Below are positions 51,547 to 60,052 of a DNA stretch of 64,000 nt, piece by piece. The notes below the pieces were generated by a model that saw only the letters and a program-made list of their open reading frames with translations, was not told the DNA's origin and searched no databases. How positions within the stretch are numbered: position 1 is the stretch's first letter; every line of letters starts with the position of its first letter. Source of the stretch: Glycomyces fuscus (GTDB lineage: Bacteria; Actinomycetota; Actinomycetes; Streptosporangiales; Streptosporangiaceae); assembly GCA_002529455.1 (NCBI GenBank), contig NYMS01000033.1:1-64000 (forward strand). The letters run 5' to 3'. The position numbers were made by a program, and so were the translations under genes.

Positions 51547-53565
51547 TCACCCCCTCCGCCTCACGCCGTCACGGGAGACGCCCACCAGCAGCCGCAGGAC
51601 CAGCAGCCCCGCCACCGCCAGCAGCAGCCAGGCGACGGCGTTGAGCACCTGCGCCCGCGCGGACATCTGCGCCCAGTCCACCTGGGGGCCGTCGGTGACG
51701 TTGAACAGGCCCACCGACATCAGCCCGGTGGCCACCGCCAGCACGGTGAGGACGGCGCGGTGCGCGAGCGTCTGGACCAGGTGCCGGTCCTCCGGGTGCG
51801 CGAACGGCCGCACGCGGACGGTGAACCGGCCCCTGTGCAGCTGGTCGGTGATCCGGTCCAGCCTGCGCGGCAGGCGGCGCAGCGTGGGCAGCATCGCCGC
51901 CAGCTCGCCCATCGCGAGCTCCTGCAGGTTGCCCCCGCTCAGCTGCTCCGACACACGCGCCTCGGCGAACCGCCGGGCCTCGGTGACCGTGTCGAACCCG
52001 GGCGACAGGTGCACCAGCGTGCCCTCCAGGGTGGCCAGGGCCCGGAAGACCGCGGCCAGCTCACCCGGCAGCGAGAGGCCGAACCGGGTGACGATGAGCA
52101 GCAGCTCGGTGAACATCCGCACGCTGGCGGTCATCCCCTGGTGCAGGTAGCGCGCCATGAACTGGCCCAGGGCGCGCCGCAGCCGCTCCTCGTCCACCTC
52201 CGAGGAGTCGGTGACCACGTCCAGCAGGGTGTCGGTGAGCAGCACCGCGTCAGACCGGTCCAGGGCCAGCAGCATCGTCTGGAGCGACTCGCGGGTCCGC
52301 CCGTCCAGGCGGCCCACCGAGCCGTAGTCGAGCAGCCCGACCCCGCCGTCGTCGAGCAGCAGGATGTTGCCCGGATGGGGGTCGGCGTGGAAGATCCCGC
52401 GGAGCATCACCTGTTCGAGCAGGCAGGCCAGCAGGGTCGAGGCGAGCCCGTGCCCGTCGGCCTCGGACAGGTCCGCGGTGCCGATGGGCACGCCGCGCAG
52501 CCGCTCCATCACCAGCACGCGCCGGGAGGTGTAGGACTCGTACACCCGGGGGACGCGCACCGGGGAGTCGTGCGCGGCCTCGGAGACGGCGGCGATGTTG
52601 GCCGCCTCCACCTCGAAGTCCAGCTCCTCCCGGAGCGCCTCGGCGAACCCGTCGGCCAGGTCGACCACGCCGATCGCCGGACCCCACTCGGTGGTGGCGT
52701 CGAAGCGCAGCGCCAGCCGGCGGATGATGTCGAGGTCGCGGTGCACGACCGGGCCGATGCCGGGTCTTTGCACCTTGACCACCGCCTCCTCCCCGCCGCG
52801 CAGCCGGGCGGTGTGCGCCTGGGCCACGGAGGCGGCCGCGAGGGGCTCGGCGGAGAAGTCCTCGAACACCTCGTCCAGCGGACGGCCCAGCTCGCTCTCC
52901 ACGGTCGCGCGGATCTCGGCCGCGGGCACCGGGGCCACCTCGCTGTGCAGCCTCCCCAGCTCCTCCACGAACACCGGGGGCAGCAGGTCGCGCCGGGTGG
53001 CCAGCACCTGCCCGAGCTTGACGAAGACCACCCCCGCCTCCTCCATGGAACGGGCCAGGGACCGGGCCAGGCGGCGCTGGCCGGAGGCGCCCCCGTCTCC
53101 CTCCCTGCGGCCGGTGACGTAGCCCCACAGCCCGTGTCTGGCGAGGATCCACGTGATCTGCCGGTACCGGCGCATGCGCCCCCACCAGTCCAGGGCCGCC
53201 CGGACCATGTGGACCGGGCGCAGCCGGGTGCCCCGGGGCAGGGCGAGCTCCAGGGCGACGAAGACCAGCATGGCCGCGGCGGCCGCGAGCAGCAGCACGA
53301 CCTGGCCGAACCCCGCGGGCGGTGTCGACTCCCTCGACGCGATCTCCATGAGCCTCTGGAAGGAGCCGTAGTACAGGAGCGCCGTGGCGACACCGCCCAG
53401 CACCATGCCGAGGGCGCCCGCGAGCACCAGCCGGGGCGCGCTGAAGGGGACGCCCATCATCCGGCTGGCCAGCACGCCCAGGCCGATCAGCAGGCCGACG
53501 AACACGAACAGGGAAAGGATCTGGGTGATCCCCTCGCTGAGGTAGGACACGATCGGAACGCTCAC
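51547..53565 (-). CDS. ABC1/UbiB-like atypical kinase, membrane-bound
   Basis: The 672-residue protein has two to three N-terminal helices (residues 10-110), the ABC1 domain with KLGQVLATRRDLLPP, the Ala-rich loop AAASVAQAHTARL, catalytic Lys in AVVKVQRPG, HADPHPGNILLL and DYGSVGRL, and two C-terminal helices. UbiB-like ATPases support isoprenoid-quinone or lipid handling. The length and helices at both ends are usual for the actinobacterial AarF type. GTG start chosen at 53565. Confidence 0.9.
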   Translation of the reverse strand: MSVPIVSYLSEGITQILSLFVFVGLLIGLGVLASRMMGVPFSAPRLVLAGALGMVLGGVATALLYYGSFQRLMEIASRESTPPAGFGQVVLLLAAAAAMLVFVALELALPRGTRLRPVHMVRAALDWWGRMRRYRQITWILARHGLWGYVTGRREGDGGASGQRRLARSLARSMEEAGVVFVKLGQVLATRRDLLPPVFVEELGRLHSEVAPVPAAEIRATVESELGRPLDEVFEDFSAEPLAAASVAQAHTARLRGGEEAVVKVQRPGIGPVVHRDLDIIRRLALRFDATTEWGPAIGVVDLADGFAEALREELDFEVEAANIAAVSEAAHDSPVRVPRVYESYTSRRVLVMERLRGVPIGTADLSEADGHGLASTLLACLLEQVMLRGIFHADPHPGNILLLDDGGVGLLDYGSVGRLDGRTRESLQTMLLALDRSDAVLLTDTLLDVVTDSSEVDEERLRRALGQFMARYLHQGMTASVRMFTELLLIVTRFGLSLPGELAAVFRALATLEGTLVHLSPGFDTVTEARRFAEARVSEQLSGGNLQELAMGELAAMLPTLRRLPRRLDRITDQLHRGRFTVRVRPFAHPEDRHLVQTLAHRAVLTVLAVATGLMSVGLFNVTDGPQVDWAQMSARAQVLNAVAWLLLAVAGLLVLRLLVGVSRDGVRRRG

Positions 53566-53705
53566 TTCGCGAGGTCTCCGCGCGGGCGGAGGAGGCGGCC
53601 AGGGGGTGCGACGCGGATCGTGTGGCGGGAGGAGACGGCGTCGTCCTCCCCAACGATGCCACCTCCGGAGCCGGCGCGGCGAGGCCCGCCCCCTCCTGTG
53701 GAAGA

Positions 53706-53744
53706 CCCGGAGGGCCACGGGGAGGCTCCCCGTGGCCCTCCGGG
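53706..53744 (-). terminator. Second dacB terminator
   Basis: A perfect 17-bp stem (CCCGGAGGGCCACGGGG and complement) with a five-base loop. Confidence 0.75.
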
Positions 53745-53765
53745 CCGGTTCCGCGCCTCGCGCGC

Positions 53766-53793
53766 GGGCGGCGGGCCGTCCGGCCCGCCGCCC
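53766..53793 (-). terminator. First dacB terminator
   Basis: GGGCGGCGGGCC-GTCC-GGCCCGCCGCCC, ten bases past the dacB stop. Two strong hairpins in a row separate dacB from the ABC1 gene. Confidence 0.75.
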
Positions 53794-53803
53794 CGTCAGC
53801 GGA

Positions 53804-55441
53804 TCAGCAGGTCAGCTCCCAGGAGCACTCCAGCTCACCGCTGGGCTGGGCGGGGGCGCCCTGCGACCGGACGCTCATGGGCGTCCGGTGGCCCAGGTAC
53901 TCGGCCAGCCGGACGGCGACCGCGTCCTGCACCGGCGTGGGGGCCGGGCCGCTGTAGCCGTTGTTGACGATGCTGAACACCAGCCCGTCACCGCCGTCCT
54001 GTCCGCCCACGTACCCGGACAGCGCGCTGATGCCCGTCATGGTGCCGGTCTTGGCCAGGACGACGCCCGCGGCGGCGGTGCCGCCCATGCGGTACCTCAG
54101 GGTGCCCCCGGTGAACGGGTCGCTCACGCCCGCCACCGGCAGCGAGTCCGCCCAGATCCCGTGCCAGGACGCGTCGCGCGTGCTCACGAGCAGGTCCACG
54201 ACCGTGTCGGCGGTGACCAGGTTGCCCCGGGACAGGCCCGAGCCGTCGTTGAGGACGAGGTCGGAGGTGTCCACCCCCAGCCCGGACAGGGACCGCTCGA
54301 CACCGGCGAGCCCGGCGTCCCAGCTCCCCTCGCCCGCGACCTCCCGTCCGATGCTCTTGACGAGCATCTCGGCGTGGGCGTTGTTGCTGAACTTCATGAA
54401 GGGGACGAGGATCTCCTCCAGCTCGGGGGACTCGTGGTCGGCCACCAGGCGGGCGCCGTGGCGTCCCCGCCCGGGGGCCTCGCCGAACTCCACGTCGCCC
54501 CCGACGGTGACTCCGTGCCGCTCCAGCGCCCGCGCGAACAGGTGCCCGGCCAGGCCCGCGGGCTCGTCCACCGTGCGCAGGGCGGTCACGGGGGCGGCGT
54601 CCGCCGGGATCGTGCCGGTCACCGTGATGGTGTTGGTCCCCACCGGTCGGTCGACGACCACGCTGCTGGTGCCGCCCGCGGGTCCGGTCACGGCCCGGTT
54701 GTCCAGCTCGGCGTAGCCCTCGGCGGCGCCGAGGTCCACGGCGGCGGGCTCGCCCGCGGCGCCCGGGGTGACCACGACCTCCGTCACGCCGGTGTCGAGG
54801 CGCTCCCCGTGGGCGACGGTGAGGGCCGAGATCTGCGCGGAGTAGGCGTAGGGCTCGTCCTCGGGCCACCAGTCGTCCACGAGGCGCTCGGAGTCGAACC
54901 AGGTGTCGTCGGCGAGGACGTCGCCCCGCACGGTCCTGACGCCGGAGGCGGCCACGTCGGCGGCCAGAGCGTCCAGGTCGTCCGCGGTCAGGGTGGGGTC
55001 GCCTCCGCCCACCAGGTACAGGTCCTCCACGGAGCCCCGGTACCTGTGGCCCTCGGCCACGACCTCGGTGGCGAAGGTGTGGTCGGCGCCCAGGACGTCC
55101 AGGGCGGCCGCCGCGGTGAACAGCTTCATGTTGGAGGCGGGCACCAGCCGCTCGCCGCCGTCGCGCGAGTACAGCACCTCACCGGTGCCGGGGTCGGTGA
55201 CGGTCACCCCGGACACCCCTCCCTCCAGGGAGGGGCCGTCCAGCAGGGCGTCGATGTCCGCGCGCAGTTCGGCCAGGCGCTCCTCGGCCGCCGCCGTGTC
55301 GGCGTGGGCCGGGAGCGCGCCCAGCGGCGCCGCGACGAGCACGGGGACCGCCACGAGCGCCGCGGCCCGGGAGGCGCGGCGTCGGACCGGGACGCGGCGC
55401 CTCCCGGCCGGGGGATCACTGGGGATGGCGGGGGTTCTCAA
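53804..55441 (-). CDS. dacB: D-alanyl-D-alanine carboxypeptidase/endopeptidase (PBP4 class)
   Basis: The 545-residue exported protein has a signal peptide with cleavage near LPAHADT (about residue 47). S13-family motifs: PASNMKLFT with the nucleophile Ser and Lys, SNN in MKFSNNAHAEML, and KTG in VLAKTGTMTG. The large insertion between SxxK and SxN is the PBP4 hallmark. It trims or opens peptidoglycan cross-links. A TTG start with AGGAG eight bases upstream fits best. Confidence 0.95.
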   Translation of the reverse strand: MRTPAIPSDPPAGRRRVPVRRRASRAAALVAVPVLVAAPLGALPAHADTAAAEERLAELRADIDALLDGPSLEGGVSGVTVTDPGTGEVLYSRDGGERLVPASNMKLFTAAAALDVLGADHTFATEVVAEGHRYRGSVEDLYLVGGGDPTLTADDLDALAADVAASGVRTVRGDVLADDTWFDSERLVDDWWPEDEPYAYSAQISALTVAHGERLDTGVTEVVVTPGAAGEPAAVDLGAAEGYAELDNRAVTGPAGGTSSVVVDRPVGTNTITVTGTIPADAAPVTALRTVDEPAGLAGHLFARALERHGVTVGGDVEFGEAPGRGRHGARLVADHESPELEEILVPFMKFSNNAHAEMLVKSIGREVAGEGSWDAGLAGVERSLSGLGVDTSDLVLNDGSGLSRGNLVTADTVVDLLVSTRDASWHGIWADSLPVAGVSDPFTGGTLRYRMGGTAAAGVVLAKTGTMTGISALSGYVGGQDGGDGLVFSIVNNGYSGPAPTPVQDAVAVRLAEYLGHRTPMSVRSQGAPAQPSGELECSWELTC

Positions 55442-55759
55442 CTGTGTGTCTCCTAGCGGTCACTGACACAAAGGGCACCGCACCCTAACCCGCTCCGGGC
55501 CCCCTGTACCAGCACCCCGGACGCGGGTCGGTTACGTGAAGGACGCGTGGGGTTGCCCAGGCCCAGGTGATAGACGTGCACCTGTATCCGTTACAGACAG
55601 AATTGTCCGGTTCCGGCCTTCTGCTGCGGACGCGGAGTCCGGAGGCCGCCGCGTGGAAGCGCTCCCTCCGTGCCCCCGTCCCCCGCCCCGGTACGGAGGC
55701 GGACCGCTCCGGGACGGCCCCCGCGGGCCGGAGCCCCCCCCGCCGCGGGCGGCGCACAC

Positions 55760-55807
55760 GGCGGCGGGCCGGTGCCGGGGGAGCTCCCCCTGCACCGGCC
55801 CGCCGCC
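55760..55807 (-). terminator. Terminator of the peptide ABC operon
   Basis: GGCGGCGGGCCGGTGC pairs exactly over 16 bp, extended by GGGGG/CCCCC past one mismatch, with loop AGCT. It lies 31 bases after the operon's last stop. Confidence 0.85.
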
Positions 55808-55837
55808 GCCTTCGGCGCGGTCCGTCCGGACCCCGGG

Positions 55838-58048
55838 TCAGATGAGGTCCCTCACCTGGGAGTAGTGGCAGGCGTCCCGGTGGCCCGCTCCCCGGTCCAT
55901 CAGCTCCGGGGGCTCCTCCACGCACCTGGTCCGCTGGGCCTCCGACAGTTCGTTCGCGAACTTCGGGCACCGGGTCCGGAAGCGGCAACCCGACGGCGGG
56001 TCGGCCGGGCTGGGCACGTCGCCGGTGACGACGATCCGCTCCCGGGTCCGCTCCTTGACCGGGTCCGGCAGGGGGATCGCCGAGATCAGCGCCTGCGTGT
56101 ACGGGTGCGAGGGCGCCCCGAACAGCTCCTCGGCCGTCCCCGTCTCCACGATCTTGCCGAGGTACATCACGGCGACCCTGTCGGCGATGTGCTTGACCAC
56201 CGACAGGTCGTGCGAGACGAACAGGTACGACAGGCCCAGGTCGTCCTGGAGGTCCTCCAGCAGGTTGATCACACCCGCCTGGATGGACACGTCCAGCGCG
56301 GAGACCGGCTCGTCCAGGATGAGCACCTTGGGGTTGAGCGCCAGCGCCCGGGCGATGCCGATGCGCTGCCGCTGGCCGCCCGAGAACTCGTGCGGGTAGC
56401 GCGAGCCGTGCTCCGCGCTGAGCCCCACCAGGTCCAGCAGCTCCCTGACCCGCTGCTTGGCGGTGCCGTTGCGCTGACCGTGGATCCGCAGCGGCTCGGC
56501 GATGATGTCCGAGACCGTCATACGCGGGTCCAGGGAGGCGAACGGGTCCTGGAAGACCAGCTGGAGGTCGCGGCGCAGCGGCCGCATCTGCCGGGGGGAC
56601 AGCGTGTGCAGCGGCTGGCCCATGTAGCTGACCTCGCCCGACGTCTGCTTGATCAGCTGGAGCATGAGGCGGGCGGTGGTGGACTTGCCGCACCCGGACT
56701 CGCCGACCAGGGCGAGGGTCTCGCGCTCGTGCAGCTCCAGGGAGATCCCGGAGACCGCCTGCACCTCGCCGACCTTGCGCTTGAGGAGGCCCTTGGAGCG
56801 GATGGGGAAGTTCTTCACCAGGTCCGTGACGGTCAGGATGGCCTCGCGGCGGCCCCCGTCCGCGGGCTCGGCGGTCTCCGCACCGATCTCGGAGAGCGCC
56901 TCCTCGGCCTGCTTCTCGGCCCCCTCCACCTCCGCGACGGTGTCGGCCTCCACCGCCGTCCGCCGGAACAGGTCGGCGGGGGCGGCCTCCCCCAGCTCGT
57001 CGCTGAAGTGGCAGGCCGCCGTGTGCGCGGCGGTGTCCGCCACCGGGACGCTCACCCGCTCCCCGCTCCCGTCGAGCGCGAGCAGGCGGGGCTCCTGTTC
57101 GCGGCAGACGTCCCGCGCCATCGGGCAGCGCGGCGAGAACGCGCACCCGGCGGGCAGGGAGAGCAGGGAGGGCGGGGTGCCCACGATGGGGGTGAGCCGC
57201 TCGTGCCGGTCCTCGTCCAGGCGGGGCAGCGACCCCAGCAGACCGAGGGCGTAGGGCATCCGCGGCCGGTAGAAGACCTCCTCCACGGGGCCCATCTCCA
57301 CGAGGCGGCCGCCGTACATCACGCCGATCCTGTCGACGTGCCCGGCCACCACGCCGAGGTCGTGGGTGATCAGCACCAGGGCGGCGCCGGTCTCCTTCCG
57401 TGCCGCCTCCAGGGCCTCCAGGACCTGCGCCTGGACGGTCACGTCCAGGGCCGTGGTCGGCTCGTCGGCGATGATGACGTCCGGCTCGTTGGCCATCGCG
57501 ATGGCGATCACCACGCGCTGGCGCATACCGCCCGACAGCTCGTGCGGGTACTGCTTGAGCCGCTGCTCCGGGGTGGGGATGCCCACCAGTTCCAGCAGCT
57601 CCAGCGCGCGGGCCATCGCGGCCTTCTTACCCACCCTGCGGTGGGCCAGGACGGCCTCGGCGATCTGGTAGCCGACGGTGTAGACGGGGTTGAGCGAGGT
57701 CAGCGGGTCCTGGAAGATCATCGCGATCTTGTTGCCGCGGACCTTGCTGATCTGCGAGTCCTTGAGCCCGACGACCTCCTGGCCCAGCACCTTGGCCGAG
57801 CCCTCGACGCGGGCGTTCTTGGGCAGCAGCCCCATGATCGCCATCGAGGTCACGGACTTGCCCGATCCGGACTCGCCCACGATGCCCAGCGCCTCGCCCC
57901 GGCGCAGGACGTAGGACACCTCGCGCACGGCGGGCAGCGGCCCGTCGTCGGAGGGGAAGGTGACGCTGAGGTCGCTGACCTCCAGGACCACGTCGGCGGT
58001 CCCGGCCGGGGCGGTCTCCTCGTTGCTCATCTGGTCAGTCGTGGTCAT
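55838..58048 (-). CDS. Fused DppD-DppF-type ABC ATPase
   Basis: The 736-residue protein holds two complete peptide/nickel-type nucleotide-binding domains. Domain 1: Walker A GESGSGKS near 59-66, signature LSGGMRQRVVIA, Walker B VIIADEPTTALD, and the C-terminal CxxC-type oligopeptide region (GCAFSPRCPMARDVC). Domain 2: GESGCGKS, FSGGQRQRIGIARA, VLILDEPVSALD and GCRFRTRCPKFAN. The cysteine patterns suit the Fe-S or Zn site of Dpp/Opp ATPases. It drives both permeases. ATGA overlap with the DppC gene. Confidence 0.94.
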   Translation of the reverse strand: MTTTDQMSNEETAPAGTADVVLEVSDLSVTFPSDDGPLPAVREVSYVLRRGEALGIVGESGSGKSVTSMAIMGLLPKNARVEGSAKVLGQEVVGLKDSQISKVRGNKIAMIFQDPLTSLNPVYTVGYQIAEAVLAHRRVGKKAAMARALELLELVGIPTPEQRLKQYPHELSGGMRQRVVIAIAMANEPDVIIADEPTTALDVTVQAQVLEALEAARKETGAALVLITHDLGVVAGHVDRIGVMYGGRLVEMGPVEEVFYRPRMPYALGLLGSLPRLDEDRHERLTPIVGTPPSLLSLPAGCAFSPRCPMARDVCREQEPRLLALDGSGERVSVPVADTAAHTAACHFSDELGEAAPADLFRRTAVEADTVAEVEGAEKQAEEALSEIGAETAEPADGGRREAILTVTDLVKNFPIRSKGLLKRKVGEVQAVSGISLELHERETLALVGESGCGKSTTARLMLQLIKQTSGEVSYMGQPLHTLSPRQMRPLRRDLQLVFQDPFASLDPRMTVSDIIAEPLRIHGQRNGTAKQRVRELLDLVGLSAEHGSRYPHEFSGGQRQRIGIARALALNPKVLILDEPVSALDVSIQAGVINLLEDLQDDLGLSYLFVSHDLSVVKHIADRVAVMYLGKIVETGTAEELFGAPSHPYTQALISAIPLPDPVKERTRERIVVTGDVPSPADPPSGCRFRTRCPKFANELSEAQRTRCVEEPPELMDRGAGHRDACHYSQVRDLI

Positions 58049-58965
58049 CGCCGCACCATGGTCTGTCGTGGGTCGAGGGCGTCGCGCAGCCCGTCGCCGA
58101 TGAAGTTGATCGTCAGGCAGATCACCAGCAGCAGCAGGCCCGGCGGGTAGAACAGCCAGGGCCTGGTGGAGGCCGCCGTGCGCGCGTCGCCGATCATCTG
58201 GCCGAGCGAGATGTCGGGGGGCTGGATGCCGAACTGGAGGAAGGACATGCCCGCCTCCAGCAGGATCGCCACCGCGATCAGCAGGGTCGCCGCGACGATG
58301 ATCGGCCCCGCCGCGTTGGGCAGCAGGTGGCGGACGATGATCCAGCCGGGCGAGGCCCCCGAGGCCCTCGCCGCCTCCACGAACTCCTGTTCGCGCAGGG
58401 ACAGGACCACGCCGCGCACCACACGGGCGATCTGGGCCCACGAGAAGAAGCCGATGATGAGGGCCACGGCGTACCAGGTGGTCCCGGCCCGGGCGTTGCC
58501 CGCGATCGCGGCGACCATCACCAGCAGCGGCACGATCATGAACACGTCGACGACGCGCATCATGAGCGAGTCGATCCGGCCGCCGTAGTAGCCGGCCGTG
58601 GCACCCCACAGGGAGCCGACGACGGTGCCCATGACCGACACCGTGAACGCGACCTTCAGCGTCTGCTGGGCGCCGCGCATGAGCTGGCCCAGGACGTCGT
58701 GCCCGGCGGTGGTGGTGCCCAGCGGGTGGTCGGCGTTGGGCGGCACGCTCGGCGGGATCTCCAGGTGGACGGTGTGGTCCCACCGCCAGAGGAACGGGCC
58801 CACGAAGGCGCCCAGCACGACGACCACCAGGACGACCAGGCTGACCATGGCGGCCCGGTGCCGGACGAACCGGGACAGGATCATCTGGAACTGGGTGCGT
58901 TCGGCACCCCCGACGCTCTCGGCGTCGGCGCTGCGCGGCGCCGCGGGCGCCCTCTTCTCACTCAT
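58045..58965 (-). CDS. Peptide/nickel ABC permease, DppC type
   Basis: This 306-residue permease has a cytoplasmic N-terminal extension of 35 residues, TM1 (MVSLVVLVVVVLGAFVGPFLW), HPLGTTTAGHDVLGQLMRGAQQTLKVA and the EAA loop EFVEAARASGASPGWIIVRHLLPN. It ends GLRDALDPR, the typical DppC tail. The start overlaps the DppB stop by eight bases. Confidence 0.94.
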   Translation of the reverse strand: MSEKRAPAAPRSADAESVGGAERTQFQMILSRFVRHRAAMVSLVVLVVVVLGAFVGPFLWRWDHTVHLEIPPSVPPNADHPLGTTTAGHDVLGQLMRGAQQTLKVAFTVSVMGTVVGSLWGATAGYYGGRIDSLMMRVVDVFMIVPLLVMVAAIAGNARAGTTWYAVALIIGFFSWAQIARVVRGVVLSLREQEFVEAARASGASPGWIIVRHLLPNAAGPIIVAATLLIAVAILLEAGMSFLQFGIQPPDISLGQMIGDARTAASTRPWLFYPPGLLLLVICLTINFIGDGLRDALDPRQTMVRR

Positions 58966-59968
58966 AGCGAATCCTCGGGTCGAGCACGCCGTACAGGATG
59001 TCGGCGATGAGGTTGGCCACGATGACCATGACACCGCTGAGCAGCAGCCACGCCATCAGCGCGTACGAGTCGTTGGCCTCGACCGCGGCGATGAAGAACT
59101 CGCCCAGTCCGCGCCACTGGAAGACGCGTTCGGTCAGCACCGCGCCGTCGATGATCCCGGCGATGCCGACGGCGACCACCGTGGTCAGCGGGATGAGGGC
59201 CGTGCGCAGCGCGTGGCGCCGGATGACGACGCGGTTGGGCAGGCCCTTGGCCCGGGCGAGGCGGACGTAGTCGCTGTTGAGCACCTCGAGCATGGAGGTC
59301 CGCTGGTACCGGCTCCACGAGGCGAAGCTGGTCAGCATCAGCACGATCGTGGGCAGGGTCATGTAGGCGAAGGCGTTGGTGACCAGACCCCACAGGTCCT
59401 CGCCCCGGGCCTGGTAGACGCCGTCGCCGATCGTGGCGAGGACCTGCTCCCCGACGAGTTCGTTGAAGCCGACCCCGGCCTGCTGCATGATGCCCGCGAA
59501 CCAGAAGACGGGCATCGACAGGGCCAGGAAGCCGATGAACGTGAGCGTGTAGTCGAGCTTGGAGTACTGGCGCATCGCGCTGACGACGCCGGCCAGCACG
59601 GCCAGGCCCAGCGCGAAGACCATCGCGGCGGCCACCAGGCGCAGGGTGGTCCCCAGGCGCTCGGCGATGTTGGCGCCGATGTCGTAGCTGTTGCTCTGCG
59701 TGGAGGGGCCGAACTCTCCCTGGAGGAGTCCGATGTCCCCGTTGCCGCCGATACCGGTCACCCAGAGCCAGTAGCGCTCGGGCATGGACCGGTCGAGGTA
59801 GAGCCGCTCCTCCTGGAGCTCGATGACCGCGGGGTCCGGAGGCGGCTGCTGCATCCTGAGTTCGGTGAGGGGGTCACCTGAGACGTCGATCAGGACGAAG
59901 GTGAGCACGGACGCGAGGATCAGGATGGGTATCGAGCCCAGGACGCGCCGCACCGTGTAAACGAGCAT
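58958..59968 (-). CDS. Peptide/nickel ABC permease, DppB type
   Basis: This 336-residue permease begins with MLVYTVRRVLGSIPILILAS and has a large periplasmic loop (residues 35-105), then about five helices. The EAA loop reads DYVRLARAKGLPNRVVIRRHALRTALIP, and the protein ends ILYGVLDPRIRYE. AAGGA lies nine bases before the ATG. Confidence 0.94.
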   Translation of the reverse strand: MLVYTVRRVLGSIPILILASVLTFVLIDVSGDPLTELRMQQPPPDPAVIELQEERLYLDRSMPERYWLWVTGIGGNGDIGLLQGEFGPSTQSNSYDIGANIAERLGTTLRLVAAAMVFALGLAVLAGVVSAMRQYSKLDYTLTFIGFLALSMPVFWFAGIMQQAGVGFNELVGEQVLATIGDGVYQARGEDLWGLVTNAFAYMTLPTIVLMLTSFASWSRYQRTSMLEVLNSDYVRLARAKGLPNRVVIRRHALRTALIPLTTVVAVGIAGIIDGAVLTERVFQWRGLGEFFIAAVEANDSYALMAWLLLSGVMVIVANLIADILYGVLDPRIRYE

Positions 59969-59999
59969 GGGTGTGATCCTTCAGGGGTGGACGAGGACC

Positions 60000-60034
60000 G
60001 GCCCGGGCCCGGGAGGATGCCCCGGGCCCGGGCC
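60000..60034 (-). terminator. Intra-operon hairpin between binding protein and DppB genes
   Basis: GGCCCGGGCCCGGG and its exact complement (14 bp, seven-base loop) in the 84-bp gap. Such hairpins often protect the abundant binding-protein message or reduce read-through to the membrane subunits. Confidence 0.65.
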
Positions 60035-60052
60035 ACGGGCCTTCACCGCCAA